The notes under the pieces are model-generated. The model searched no databases. It was not told the origin of the DNA and saw nothing but the letters and a program-made list of their open reading frames with translations. From Comamonadaceae bacterium (GTDB taxonomy: Bacteria > Pseudomonadota > Gammaproteobacteria > Burkholderiales > Burkholderiaceae_C): DNA of 8,257 bases. A program made the position numbers and the translations under genes. Of this stretch, positions 1 through 7,536 are shown piece after piece. The stretch is from NCBI GenBank assembly GCA_021286965.1, contig JAJTBK010000532.1, positions 1 through 8,257 on the forward strand, read 5' to 3'. The stretch's first letter is position 1. Every line of letters starts with the position of its first letter.

Positions 1-2
1 GC

Positions 3-512
3 AAGCCGCCCAGCCGCGACGTCATGCAGGCAGCCGCCAAGGCCGCACGCAGCGAGATGATGGATCGCATCCGCACCAACAAGGCGACGCAACGCGGCGA
101 CAAGCCCGCACGCCAGGACGGCGAGCGCAGCGAACGCAGCCAAGGCCAGCGCCCAGCCCCATCCCAGAGCCGGGGCCCGCGCAACGCCCAGGGTGGCGCC
201 AACCAGGGCCCGCACGCCGGCCAAGGACAAGGACAAGGCCGCAACCGCCGGGGAGGCAGCCGCCCCCAGGGCGGACGCGAGCGTGACGACGAGCAGTTCG
301 ACGACCATCGCCAGCCACGCGCCGACGCCCACCTGGGCACGCAGTTCGGCCACCCCAAGCCGGCACGTCGCACACAAGGCGGCGGCCAGCCCGACCCCAT
401 GCGTACCAGCGTGGACAGCATGGGCGGGCGCGGCAACCGGGGCGGCGGCTACCGCAGCGGCGGCGGCGGTAACGGCGGCGGTTTTGGTGGCGGGCGCGGC
501 GGCTACCGCTGA
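3..512 (+). CDS. C-terminal tail of an RNA-binding protein, probably RluB-type 23S rRNA pseudouridine synthase (5' end outside window)
   Basis: The reading frame is open from the first bases (first full codon at 3) to a TGA at 510-512, so this is the last 169 residues of a longer protein. No catalytic domain is visible. The tail is highly charged and low in complexity: a basic, Ala-rich start, then a Gln/Gly/Arg-rich part, an acidic patch (RERDDEQFDD), a PRADAHLGTQFG segment, a QPDPMRTSV segment, and a terminal run of Gly-Gly-Arg/Tyr repeats ending GGRGGYR. Such RGG-like tails bind RNA without sequence specificity. From memory, betaproteobacterial RluB enzymes, which make a pseudouridine in 23S rRNA helix 89, carry long tails with a PDPM-T-S motif, so RluB is the leading guess. 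A RhlE-type DEAD-box RNA helicase is the main alternative. The coding frame is well supported by the continuous tail and the stop; the product name is not. Confidence 0.55.
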   Translation, partial: KPPSRDVMQAAAKAARSEMMDRIRTNKATQRGDKPARQDGERSERSQGQRPAPSQSRGPRNAQGGANQGPHAGQGQGQGRNRRGGSRPQGGRERDDEQFDDHRQPRADAHLGTQFGHPKPARRTQGGGQPDPMRTSVDSMGGRGNRGGGYRSGGGGNGGGFGGGRGGYR

Positions 513-525
513 ACCAGTCCACGGC

Positions 526-586
526 CGGCGCGGACGGGCGCCGACGGTTAACATCGCACGCTTCGGCAAGGGCCCGGTGGCCCTTG
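526..586 (+). other. Two hairpins in the gap after the RGG-tail gene
   Basis: The 106-bp gap 513-618 holds two perfect inverted repeats. The first pairs CGGCGC (526-531) with GCGCCG (538-543) around a 6-nt loop. The second pairs CAAGGGCC (567-574) with GGCCCTTG (579-586) around a CGGT tetraloop. Neither is followed by a clear T-run, so they are not textbook intrinsic terminators. They could end the upstream transcript weakly, protect its 3' end, or fold in the leader of the peptidase gene. No convincing promoter was seen in this gap. Confidence 0.4.
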
Positions 587-618
587 GGTGAGACTTAGCC
601 TCCGGCGTTTTGTTGACC

Positions 619-2463
619 ATGAAAACCTCGTCCCGCGCTTTCCTGCTCTCGCACTCCCGGCAGCTCGGCCTGCTGGGCCTGGCGGCCCTGCTGGCAGCCT
701 GCTCCAGCACCCCGCTGCCCCCCTGGCCCAGCGCCCCCGGGGCCCCGGCCAGCACCACGCCGACAACGGCGGCGCCACCCAAGGCCCGCCCAGGGGTGGT
801 CGTCGCCCCGCCCCTGGGTACCCCGGCACGCCCTCCTGCGGCTGCCCCCAGCCCCCTGCCGACAACGCCCGAGGGCGTGACCATCACGCCGGTCGGCGCC
901 GCCCAGCCCAGTGCCGCCAACCTGCCCTTTGGCGCTGCCGTCGCGGCACGCTTTCCCGACCCAACCGTGCGCTACCACACCCCCGGCCTGGCCGAGGGCC
1001 GCAGCAGCTACACCAGCAATGCCGAGTTGGCGCAATGGCTGCGCGATTTGCAAACCCCACCCGGTGCCGCCGGCACCCACCTGGCGCTCCAGGAGATCGG
1101 CCAGGCGCAATCGGGCACCCCTTTGCTGGGCCTGATCGCCACCCGCGCCCCCGGCGCCGATCCCGCCAGCCTGCAGGCCAGCGGGCGGCCCACCGTGCTG
1201 CTCATAGGCCAGCAGCATGGCGATGAACCCGCCGGCAGCGAGGCCCTGCTCGCCATGGCGCGCGAGCTGGCCCCAGGCGGGCTGCTCGAGCCGCTGCTCG
1301 AACAGATCAACGTCATCCTCGTGCCGCGTGCCAACCCTGACGGCGCCGAAGCCAGCCAGCGCAACACCACCAACGGCGTGGATCTGAACCGCGACCACCT
1401 GCTGCTGACCACGCCCGAAGCCCAGGCCCTGGCCCAGCTGGTGCGCAACTACCGCCCGCTGGCCGTACTCGACGCGCACGAGTACACCGTCGGCGGCCGT
1501 TTCTTGCAAAAATTCCATGCCCTGCCGCGCTACGACGCACTGCTGCAATACGCCACCACGCCGAACGTACCCGAGTTCATCACCAAGGCCGCACGTGAGT
1601 GGTACTACCAACCCATGGCCGATGCCCTGCATGGCCAGGGCCTGAGCAGCGACTGGTACTACACCACCTCCACCGATTTGCAAGACATGCGCCTGTCGAT
1701 GGGCGGCATCCGCCCTGACACCGGGCGCAACGTCAATGGCCTGAAGAACACCGTCAGCATGTTGGTGGAGACGCGCGGCATCGGCATCGGCCGCGCGCAC
1801 CTGCAGCGGCGCGTACACACCCAGGTGACTGCCCTGGCCAGCGCCCTGCGCAGCACGGCCGAACGCGCCAAGAGCCTGGAGCAGGTGCGCTCCTTCGTCG
1901 CCCGCGACGTCAGCGCCCAAGCCTGCCGGGGCCAGGTCGTAATCGACGCCGCCCCGACCCGCAGCGAGCGCGAGCTGCTGATGATCGACCCCCAAACCGG
2001 CGCCGACCGCAGCCTGCGCCTGCCCTGGGATTCAGCACTGCAGCTGCAAGCCACCAAGAGCCGCCCGCGCCCCTGCGGCTACTGGCTCTCGGCCGATGCA
2101 GGCAGTGCCGTGCAACGCCTGCGCCTGCTCGGCCTGCAGGTCTTGCAAGTGGCCGAAAACGGCTCGGTGCTGGCCGAAACGTTCACCGCCACCACAACCG
2201 AGAGTGCAGCGCGCGAGGACGTACGCGGCCAGGTGGAGGGCAGCGACGCCATCGTGCGTGTGGAAGTGGCGCCGCACCGCGCCGCCATCGACGTTCCCGC
2301 CGGCAGCTACTACGTACCCCTGGGCCAGCCCTGGGCCAACCTGGCCGTGGCCGCACTGGAGCCCGATACGCAGAGCAGCTACTTCGCCAACCACCTGCTG
2401 CCCAGCCTGACCGACAGCGCCCGCATCATGGCCCCACCGGCATTGGTCTTTGAAGAGGACTGA
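619..2463 (+). CDS. Lipoprotein zinc metallopeptidase, family M14 (carboxypeptidase-like)
   Basis: This gene encodes 614 residues. ATG 619 was chosen because it opens a lipoprotein signal peptide with Arg/Lys in the n-region, a Leu/Ala core and a lipobox LAAC ending at Cys28. Ser29-Ser30 follow, which favours sorting to the outer membrane. A TTG lies 9 nt upstream in frame. Residues 30-95 form a Pro/Ala/Thr linker. The M14 zinc-site pattern is intact: HGDE (His200, Glu203), the substrate-binding-type segment DLNRD (Asn257-Arg258), His287 in DAHEY as third zinc ligand, and Glu384 in VETRG as probable general base. The last 230 residues form an extra domain, including a [13 protein letters not shown] segment, with Cys436 and Cys486. 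These are the only cysteines besides the lipidated one and may form a disulfide. Family knowledge allows a peptide or murein-peptide substrate; the real substrate is unknown. No Shine-Dalgarno is obvious. Confidence 0.85.
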   Translation: MKTSSRAFLLSHSRQLGLLGLAALLAACSSTPLPPWPSAPGAPASTTPTTAAPPKARPGVVVAPPLGTPARPPAAAPSPLPTTPEGVTITPVGAAQPSAANLPFGAAVAARFPDPTVRYHTPGLAEGRSSYTSNAELAQWLRDLQTPPGAAGTHLALQEIGQAQSGTPLLGLIATRAPGADPASLQASGRPTVLLIGQQHGDEPAGSEALLAMARELAPGGLLEPLLEQINVILVPRANPDGAEASQRNTTNGVDLNRDHLLLTTPEAQALAQLVRNYRPLAVLDAHEYTVGGRFLQKFHALPRYDALLQYATTPNVPEFITKAAREWYYQPMADALHGQGLSSDWYYTTSTDLQDMRLSMGGIRPDTGRNVNGLKNTVSMLVETRGIGIGRAHLQRRVHTQVTALASALRSTAERAKSLEQVRSFVARDVSAQACRGQVVIDAAPTRSERELLMIDPQTGADRSLRLPWDSALQLQATKSRPRPCGYWLSADAGSAVQRLRLLGLQVLQVAENGSVLAETFTATTTESAAREDVRGQVEGSDAIVRVEVAPHRAAIDVPAGSYYVPLGQPWANLAVAALEPDTQSSYFANHLLPSLTDSARIMAPPALVFEED

Positions 2464-2486
2464 ACCCCCAGACGCCGGCGCTTGCG

Positions 2487-2501
2487 CACAATAGCGCCAT
2501 G
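2487..2501 (+). promoter_or_regulatory. Start-proximal CACAAT box of uvrC (possible leaderless promoter)
   Basis: CACAAT at 2487-2492 resembles a sigma-70 -10 box and ends 6 nt before the uvrC ATG at 2499. Transcription starting about 7 nt after the box would begin on the start codon. There is no purine-rich Shine-Dalgarno in the 20 nt before the ATG. The -35 is poor: the nearest candidate is CTGAAC at 2460-2465, with a 21-nt spacer. The same arrangement occurs before pgsA. The alternative is translation from a transcript starting in or before the peptidase gene. Confidence 0.35.
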
Positions 2502-4442
2502 TCCGCACCGCATTCCGAAGCCTTGCTGGCGCAGGTCGCCGCACTGCCGCCCCTGCCCGGCGTCTACCGTTATTTCGACCGCAACGACGCCCTGCTGTAC
2601 GTCGGCAAGGCACGCAACCTGAAAAAGCGCGTTGCCAGTTATTTCAGCAAGCACCACGGCGGCACCCGCATCGGCCACATGGTGGGCAAGATCGTCCGCC
2701 TGGAGACGACCGTGGTGCGCTCGGAAACCGAGGCCCTGCTGCTGGAAAACAACCTCATCAAATCACAGCACCCGAAATACAACATCCTCTTTCGGGACGA
2801 CAAAAGCTACCCTTTCCTGAAAATCACCGGTCTGGCAGCGCACGATGGCACGGGGAGTACGCCCGGGCAGCGCTTTCCCCGCATCGCCTATTACCGTGGC
2901 AGCACCGACAAGCGCCACCGCTACTTCGGCCCCTACCCCAGCGCCTGGGCGGTGAAGGAAACCATCACCTTGCTGCAAAAAGTCTTTCGCCTGCGCACCT
3001 GCGAAGACACGGTCTACGCCAACCGCAGCCGCCCCTGCCTGCTGTACCAAATCAAGCGCTGTACGGCACCCTGCGTCGGCCTGATCGCACCCGAGGACTA
3101 CGCCAACGACGTGCGCAACGCCGAGGCCCTGCTGCGCGGCGAAACCCAGGAGTTGCTACACCACCTGGAGCAGCGGATGCTGGCCCACGCCGAGCGGCTC
3201 GAATTCGAGCAGGCAGCCGAGCTGCGCAACCAGCTCCAGGCCCTGGCGCGCGTGCTGCACCAGCAAGCAATTGAAACCACCGACACGCGCGATGTCGACA
3301 TCCTCGCCGTGCGCGTACAAGGCGGCAAGGCATGCGTCAACCTGGCCATGGTACGCGGCGGCCGCCACCTGGGTGACCGGCCGTATTTTTCCTCCCAGGC
3401 CGACGCCGTCGGCACCTTGCAGGACACTGAGGACGAGGCAGCGGCGCCCCTCGATCCAGCACAGCAGATTCTGGAGGCATTCGTCGCCCAGCATTACCTG
3501 GGCCAGCCCATTGCCCCCCTGCTGGTGGTCAGCCACGCCCTGTCGGCACCGCTGCTGCAAGCCCTGAGCGCGCAGGCCGGCCAGCGCATCAGTGCCGTGC
3601 ACCAGCCACGCGAAGAGCGCCGTGTCTGGCTGGAAATGGCCGAGAAGAATGCCGAGCTGCAGCTCGCCCGCCTGCTGGCCGAAGAAGGCTCGCAGCAAGC
3701 GCGCACCCGTGCCCTGGCCGAGGCCCTGGACTTGCCCTGCGAACAGCTGGAGCAACTGCGCATCGAGTGCTTCGACATCTCGCACACGGCGGGCGAAGCC
3801 ACGCGCGCCTCCTGCGTGGTGTTCGCCCAGCACGCCATGCAAAGCAGCCAATACCGCCGCTTCAAGATCGAGGGCATCACCGGCGGCGACGATTACGCTG
3901 CCATGCGCCAAGTGCTCGAACGCCGCTACCGTCCCCTGGCGCAGGCACAGGCACAGCCAGAGGCCGGCAGCCCCCCTGATGCCACCCCGACACGCCTGCC
4001 TGACCTGGTGCTGATCGACGGCGGCAAGGGCCAGGTGGCGGTGGCACGCGAGGTATTTGCCGAGCTTGGCCTGGAACTCTCACGCATCGTCGGCGTGGAA
4101 AAAGGCGAGGGCCGCAAAGTGGGCCTGGAAGAATTGGTGTTTGCCGATGGACGCGAAAAAATCTATCTCGGCCAGGATTCAGCCGCCCTGATGCTGATCG
4201 CACAGATCCGCGACGAAGCACACCGCTTTGCCATCACCGGAATGCGTGCCGCCCGCGCCAAGGCGCGCACCGGCGGCAGCCGCCTGGAAGACATCGCCGG
4301 CATCGGCCCCAAAAAACGCGCCCGCCTGCTGCAGCGCTTTGGCGGCCTGCGCGGGGTGCAGGATGCCAGCCCGCAGGATCTGGCCAGCGTCGAAGGCATT
4401 TCTACCGAGCTGGCCGACACCATCTACCGCACTCTGCACTAG
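2499..4442 (+). CDS. uvrC: Excinuclease ABC subunit C
   Basis: UvrC makes the two incisions flanking a DNA lesion handed over by UvrA and UvrB in nucleotide excision repair. The 647-residue product has the complete domain order. An N-terminal GIY-YIG nuclease has GVY at 21-23, YVG at 34-36, Arg39 and the [14 protein letters not shown] segment at 75-88, and makes the 3' cut. A Cys-rich part follows, then a UVR (UvrB-binding) helical domain around 218-252. An RNase H-like nuclease has Asp426 in FDISH, Asp507 in LIDGGKGQ and His575 in RDEAHRF, and makes the 5' cut. Tandem helix-hairpin-helix DNA-binding motifs lie at about 594-647 ([14 protein letters not shown] and [10 protein letters not shown]). 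It is longer than E. coli UvrC (610 residues) because of short linker inserts. The gene starts 35 bp after the peptidase stop and is followed 33 bp later by pgsA, its usual partner in proteobacteria. Confidence 0.98.
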   Translation: MSAPHSEALLAQVAALPPLPGVYRYFDRNDALLYVGKARNLKKRVASYFSKHHGGTRIGHMVGKIVRLETTVVRSETEALLLENNLIKSQHPKYNILFRDDKSYPFLKITGLAAHDGTGSTPGQRFPRIAYYRGSTDKRHRYFGPYPSAWAVKETITLLQKVFRLRTCEDTVYANRSRPCLLYQIKRCTAPCVGLIAPEDYANDVRNAEALLRGETQELLHHLEQRMLAHAERLEFEQAAELRNQLQALARVLHQQAIETTDTRDVDILAVRVQGGKACVNLAMVRGGRHLGDRPYFSSQADAVGTLQDTEDEAAAPLDPAQQILEAFVAQHYLGQPIAPLLVVSHALSAPLLQALSAQAGQRISAVHQPREERRVWLEMAEKNAELQLARLLAEEGSQQARTRALAEALDLPCEQLEQLRIECFDISHTAGEATRASCVVFAQHAMQSSQYRRFKIEGITGGDDYAAMRQVLERRYRPLAQAQAQPEAGSPPDATPTRLPDLVLIDGGKGQVAVAREVFAELGLELSRIVGVEKGEGRKVGLEELVFADGREKIYLGQDSAALMLIAQIRDEAHRFAITGMRAARAKARTGGSRLEDIAGIGPKKRARLLQRFGGLRGVQDASPQDLASVEGISTELADTIYRTLH

Positions 4443-4461
4443 CTCCGCACTGCTGCCATGC

Positions 4462-4478
4462 CACAATCGCGCCCCATG
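4462..4478 (+). promoter_or_regulatory. Start-proximal CACAAT box of pgsA (possible leaderless promoter)
   Basis: CACAAT at 4462-4467 lies 8 nt before ATG 4476, in nearly the same context as the uvrC box: CACAAT followed by a short GC-rich run and then ATG. No Shine-Dalgarno is seen and no good -35 is present. The box lies 20 nt after the uvrC stop codon. It could start a pgsA transcript with no or almost no leader; co-transcription with uvrC is the alternative. Confidence 0.35.
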
Positions 4479-5039
4479 TTCTTCACCATCCCCACCTTGA
4501 TGACCTGGACGCGGATCATCGCGATCCCCCTGATCGTCGGGGTGTTCTACGCGCCACTCGAACCCGCCACGCGCAACCTCATTGCCACGCTGATGTTCAT
4601 GGCGTTTGCCGCTACCGACTGGCTCGATGGCTTCCTGGCACGCAAGCTCAACCAAACGTCTGCCTTTGGGGCCTTCCTCGATCCGGTCGCAGACAAATTC
4701 CTGGTCTGCGCCTCGCTGCTGGTGCTGGTGCACCTGGGACGAACGGATGTGTTCGTGGCACTGATCATCATCGGCCGCGAAATCGCCATCTCGGCCCTGC
4801 GCGAGTGGATGGCGCAAATCGGCGCCAGCAAAAGCGTGGCCGTGCACATGATCGGCAAGCTCAAGACCACGGCGCAGATGACCGCCATCCCCTTCTTGCT
4901 CTACGACGGCCAGCTCGGCCCCATCGACACCGGGGTGTGGGGACTGTGGCTGATCTGGATTGCCGCCGTGCTCACCGTCTGGTCCATGGTCTACTACCTG
5001 CAAAAAGCACTGCCTGAAATCCGCGCCCGCGTGCGCTAA
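4476..5039 (+). CDS. pgsA: CDP-diacylglycerol-glycerol-3-phosphate 3-phosphatidyltransferase
   Basis: PgsA is an inner-membrane enzyme that joins CDP-diacylglycerol and glycerol-3-phosphate to give phosphatidylglycerophosphate, the first committed step to phosphatidylglycerol and cardiolipin. The 187-residue product carries the complete CDP-alcohol phosphotransferase signature DG-x2-AR-x8-G-x3-D-x3-D, with Asp48, Asp51, Asp69 and Asp73 as metal and catalytic acidic residues. Several hydrophobic helices surround it, including residues 8-25, 36-47, about 76-90 and a long C-terminal one. ATG 4476 is preferred over the in-frame ATG 4458 because the protein then begins [14 protein letters not shown], matching the usual family N-terminus (MQFNIPTLLT in E. 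coli), and because a -10-like box overlaps the earlier candidate start region. It follows uvrC by 33 bp, a conserved pairing. Confidence 0.95.
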   Translation: MFFTIPTLMTWTRIIAIPLIVGVFYAPLEPATRNLIATLMFMAFAATDWLDGFLARKLNQTSAFGAFLDPVADKFLVCASLLVLVHLGRTDVFVALIIIGREIAISALREWMAQIGASKSVAVHMIGKLKTTAQMTAIPFLLYDGQLGPIDTGVWGLWLIWIAAVLTVWSMVYYLQKALPEIRARVR

Positions 5040-5077
5040 AAAGCCCAGCCCTGGCCGTGCAGGCACACAAATACGAC

Positions 5078-5083
5078 TAGAAT
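5078..5083 (+). promoter_or_regulatory. Probable -10 box of hupB
   Basis: TAGAAT at 5078-5083 matches four of six bases of TATAAT and stands out in an AT-richer patch (5067-5084) within GC-rich sequence. No good -35 is found 16-18 nt upstream. A start near 5090 would give hupB a leader of about 104 nt. Within that leader GGCCG (5137-5141) can pair with CGGCC (5149-5153). The 154-bp gap between pgsA and hupB shows no clear pgsA terminator. Confidence 0.45.
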
Positions 5084-5193
5084 CCCGCGACACGCCGCCG
5101 CAGCAGCGCGCGCCTGACCCGATAACAGGAAGCCGGGGCCGCCCCAAACGGCCGAGTACCCAGGCTCCCACACGCTTTCCCGAGAGGCATCTT

Positions 5194-5466
5194 GTGAATA
5201 AAACCGAACTGATTGAACACATTGCAACCAATGCCGACATTTCCAAGGCCGCCGCTGCCCGCGCCCTGGAATCGACGATTGAAGCCGTCAAGAAAACCCT
5301 GAAAAAAGGTGGCACCGTGTCCCTGGTCGGTTTTGGCACTTTCGCCGTTGGCAAGCGCGCCGCCCGTACCGGTCGCAATCCCCGCACCGGCGCTACGATT
5401 AAAATCAAGGCTGCCAAGGTTCCAAAGTTCCGTCCAGGCAAGGCGTTGAAAGACGCCCTGAACTGA
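5194..5466 (+). CDS. hupB: HU family nucleoid DNA-binding protein
   Basis: HU dimers bind and bend DNA with little sequence preference, compact the nucleoid, and help replication, recombination and repair. The product is 90 residues, the standard HU length. It starts [11 protein letters not shown], has the helical dimer body, the GFGTF core turn (46-50), the basic DNA-gripping arm with the RNP tip (Arg61-Asn62-Pro63), and the C-terminal [12 protein letters not shown] helix. The start is GTG at 5194, supported by the family N-terminus, the exact length and a purine-rich AGAGG Shine-Dalgarno at 5183-5187, 6 nt upstream. Longer in-frame extensions upstream have no HU similarity. tRNA-Val begins only 16 nt after the stop, and ppiD follows, echoing the hupB-ppiD order of enterobacteria; lon is not next to it here. 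Confidence 0.97.
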   Translation: MNKTELIEHIATNADISKAAAARALESTIEAVKKTLKKGGTVSLVGFGTFAVGKRAARTGRNPRTGATIKIKAAKVPKFRPGKALKDALN

Positions 5467-5482
5467 ACAGGCAGTTAAGGTG

Positions 5483-5558
5483 GGGTGCTTAGCTCAGTTG
5501 GTAGAGCGGCGCCCTTACAAGGCGTAGGTCAGCGGTTCGAGCCCGTTAGCACCCACCA
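5483..5558 (+). tRNA. tRNA-Val(UAC), CCA encoded
   Basis: A complete 76-nt cloverleaf. The acceptor arm GGGTGCT (5483-5489) pairs perfectly with AGCACCC (5548-5554), followed by discriminator A5555 and a genomic CCA (5556-5558). The D arm has GCTCAGTTGGTAGAGC, the anticodon stem is GCGCC/GGCGT with one G-U pair, and the T arm has GGTTCGAGCC. The anticodon TAC is at 5516-5518, at standard tRNA position 34-36, and reads valine GUA/GUG codons (and other GUN codons when modified). It lies 16 nt after the hupB stop without an evident promoter of its own, so it is probably cut out of a hupB transcript. Confidence 0.97.
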
Positions 5559-5567
5559 CCACCGAAC

Positions 5568-5597
5568 AAAGGCGAACGCAAGTTCGCCTTTTCTTTT
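5568..5597 (+). terminator. Intrinsic terminator after tRNA-Val
   Basis: A perfect 10-bp stem, AAAGGCGAAC (5568-5577) with GTTCGCCTTT (5582-5591), closes a GCAA loop of the very stable GNRA class. It is followed by a T-rich tract, TTTTCTTTT, through 5597. This is a strong Rho-independent terminator for the hupB-tRNA-Val transcript. It ends only 16 nt before the ppiD start codon, so readthrough may set ppiD expression. Confidence 0.92.
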
Positions 5598-5613
5598 GTC
5601 AGAAAGTGTGACT

Positions 5614-7518
5614 ATGCTCGAATCCATCCGCAAGCACTCCAAGTTCGGCATGATCTTGTTGTTCTTGCTGGTCATTCCCTCGTTCGTTCTGGTGGGCATA
5701 GACCGGAACTATTTCTCCGAAAGCAGCCCCATCGTCGCTCGCGTCGATGGTCATGAAATCAAACAATCGGACTGGGACAACGCCCACCGCCAGGAAAGCG
5801 ACCGTGCCCGCGCCCAGTCGCCCAACAGCGATCCCAAGCTGCTCGATACCCCCCAGGCGCGCTACGCCACCCTCGAACGCATGGTGCGCGACCGCGTACT
5901 GACCGCTGCCGTGCAAAAAATGCACCTGGGGGTAGGCGATGCCCGCCTGGCACAAACCCTGCAGGGCATTCCCGCCATCGCCGCCCTCAGGCGCCCCGAC
6001 GGCACACTCGACGCCGAAGCCTACCGCGCCCTGGTCGGCGCCCAGGGCCTGACACCCGAAGGCTTCGAGGCCAATATGCGCCAGGACATGGCACTGTCGC
6101 AGGTGCTCGGTGGCGTGGTGCAATCCTCGTTCAGCACTCCGGCGCAGCTGAACCAGGCCATGGACACACTGCTGCAGCGGCGCGAAATCCAGATCGCACG
6201 CTTTGCCCCACAAGACTTCAGCGCCAAGGTCAACCCCACAGACGCCGAGCTGGAAGGTTTCTACCAAGCCCATACCGCCCAATTCCAGCAGCCGGAGGAA
6301 GCCACCGTCGAATACCTGCAGCTTGACCTGGACGCCGTGCGCGCGGGCCTAACCCCGAGCGAGGACGACCTGCGCACCTACTACCAGGAAAACCAGGATC
6401 GTCTCGCAGGCAAGGAAGAGCGCCGCGCCAGCCACATCCTGATCAGCGCCGCCAAGGATGCTCCGGCAGCCGAGCGCGCCAAAGCCAAGGCCCAAGCCGA
6501 CGAGCTCGAAACCGCCCTGCGCCAAGATCCGAGCCAATTCGCCGCCCTGGCAAAGAAAAATTCGCAAGACCCCGGCTCTGCCAGCGCTGGCGGCGACCTG
6601 GGATTTTTTGCCCGGGGAGCGATGGTCAAGCCGTTTGAAGATGCCGTCTTTGGCATGAACAAAGGCGACGTCAGCCCGGTGGTGGAAAGCGATTTTGGCT
6701 ATCACATCATCACCTTGACTGACATCAAAAAACCGAAGACTCCGAGCTTTGAAGAGCTGCGCCCCAAACTGCAGGCCGAGCTGCTGCAACAACAAGCACA
6801 GCGCAAGTTTGCCGAGGTTGCCGACACCTTTACCAACAGCGTCTACGAACAAGCCGACAGCCTGCAGCCGACGGCCGACAAACTCAAGTTAAAAGTGCAA
6901 ACGGCGCAGCACGTCACGCGCACGCCAGCCCCCGGCACCCAAGGCCCGCTGGCCAATGCCCGCTTCCTCGAAGCTCTGTTCGCCGGCGACACCCTCGACA
7001 ACAAGCGCAACACCGAAGCTATCGAGATCGCCCCCAGCACCTTGGTGGCTGGTCGTGTAGTCCAGTACGCGCCGGCCCGAACCCTGCCATATGCCGAAGT
7101 GCGCGACCGGGTACGTGCCCTCTACGTCGCCGACAAAACAGCGGAACTGGCCCGCACCGAAGGCCAAGCCAAGTTGCAAGCCTGGCAAGCCGACCCCAGC
7201 AGTGCGAGCCACCTGGCCAGCGCCATCGTCATTGCCCGCAACCAGCTACAAAGCCAGCCGCGCGCCCTGGTCGATGCCGCCTTGCGCGCACCCGTGGACA
7301 AGCTCCCTGCCTGGACCGGCGTCGATCTGGGCGCACAAGGCTACGCCGTGGTCAAAATCAATCGCATCGTGCCACGCGAGCCCAGCCCCGCAGGAGAAAC
7401 GGCCGCCCTGCAACAACAGTTCGACCAATGGCTTAGCACTGCCGAAGGCATGGCCTATTACGAGCTGCTGAAACAACGCTTCAAGGCCCAGATCAAGGCC
7501 CCACGCCCGGCACCGTAA
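5614..7518 (+). CDS. ppiD: Peptidylprolyl isomerase / periplasmic chaperone PpiD (SurA N-terminal domain protein)
   Basis: PpiD is anchored in the inner membrane near the Sec translocon and helps newly exported proteins fold in the periplasm. The 634-residue product (E. coli PpiD has 623) has a short basic cytoplasmic start (MLESIRKHSK), one membrane helix at about 11-29, a SurA-like chaperone region, and a parvulin domain at about 270-372. The domain has the typical RRASHILI start, the GGDLGFFARG core and the GYHIITLTD end. A long C-terminal chaperone-like half follows. ATG 5614 was chosen because it begins directly at the membrane anchor and has a purine-rich AGAAAG (5601-5606) 7 nt upstream; the open frame further upstream runs through tRNA-Val and its terminator and is not coding. 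It follows hupB, with tRNA-Val in between. Confidence 0.95.
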   Translation: MLESIRKHSKFGMILLFLLVIPSFVLVGIDRNYFSESSPIVARVDGHEIKQSDWDNAHRQESDRARAQSPNSDPKLLDTPQARYATLERMVRDRVLTAAVQKMHLGVGDARLAQTLQGIPAIAALRRPDGTLDAEAYRALVGAQGLTPEGFEANMRQDMALSQVLGGVVQSSFSTPAQLNQAMDTLLQRREIQIARFAPQDFSAKVNPTDAELEGFYQAHTAQFQQPEEATVEYLQLDLDAVRAGLTPSEDDLRTYYQENQDRLAGKEERRASHILISAAKDAPAAERAKAKAQADELETALRQDPSQFAALAKKNSQDPGSASAGGDLGFFARGAMVKPFEDAVFGMNKGDVSPVVESDFGYHIITLTDIKKPKTPSFEELRPKLQAELLQQQAQRKFAEVADTFTNSVYEQADSLQPTADKLKLKVQTAQHVTRTPAPGTQGPLANARFLEALFAGDTLDNKRNTEAIEIAPSTLVAGRVVQYAPARTLPYAEVRDRVRALYVADKTAELARTEGQAKLQAWQADPSSASHLASAIVIARNQLQSQPRALVDAALRAPVDKLPAWTGVDLGAQGYAVVKINRIVPREPSPAGETAALQQQFDQWLSTAEGMAYYELLKQRFKAQIKAPRPAP

Positions 7519-7536
7519 GGCATCGGACTGAAAATT

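Noticed and set aside
193..591. A plus-strand open frame of 132 codons overlapping the first gene in another frame.
   Set aside because: It is an Ala/Thr-rich shadow of the Gly/Arg-rich tail, which is the frame with a natural stop and known tail motifs.
595..1995. A 466-codon open frame on the minus strand opposite the M14 peptidase gene.
   Set aside because: The opposite strand has a complete M14 protein with signal peptide and zinc ligands. Long antisense frames are expected in GC-rich genes, and the translated product is low-complexity Gly/Ala/Gln sequence with no known motif.
4960..5193. In-frame extension of the HU gene upstream of GTG 5194.
   Set aside because: It overlaps pgsA and the hupB leader and gives a protein far longer than HU; GTG 5194 yields exactly 90 residues with a good Shine-Dalgarno.
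4179..5441. A 420-codon minus-strand open frame crossing uvrC, pgsA and hupB.
   Set aside because: It spans three well-supported genes and their gaps, has no recognisable domain, and is best explained as a GC-codon shadow.
5485..5613. In-frame extension of ppiD upstream of ATG 5614.
   Set aside because: It runs through tRNA-Val and its terminator. The PpiD membrane anchor begins right after ATG 5614, and a purine-rich ribosome binding site precedes it.
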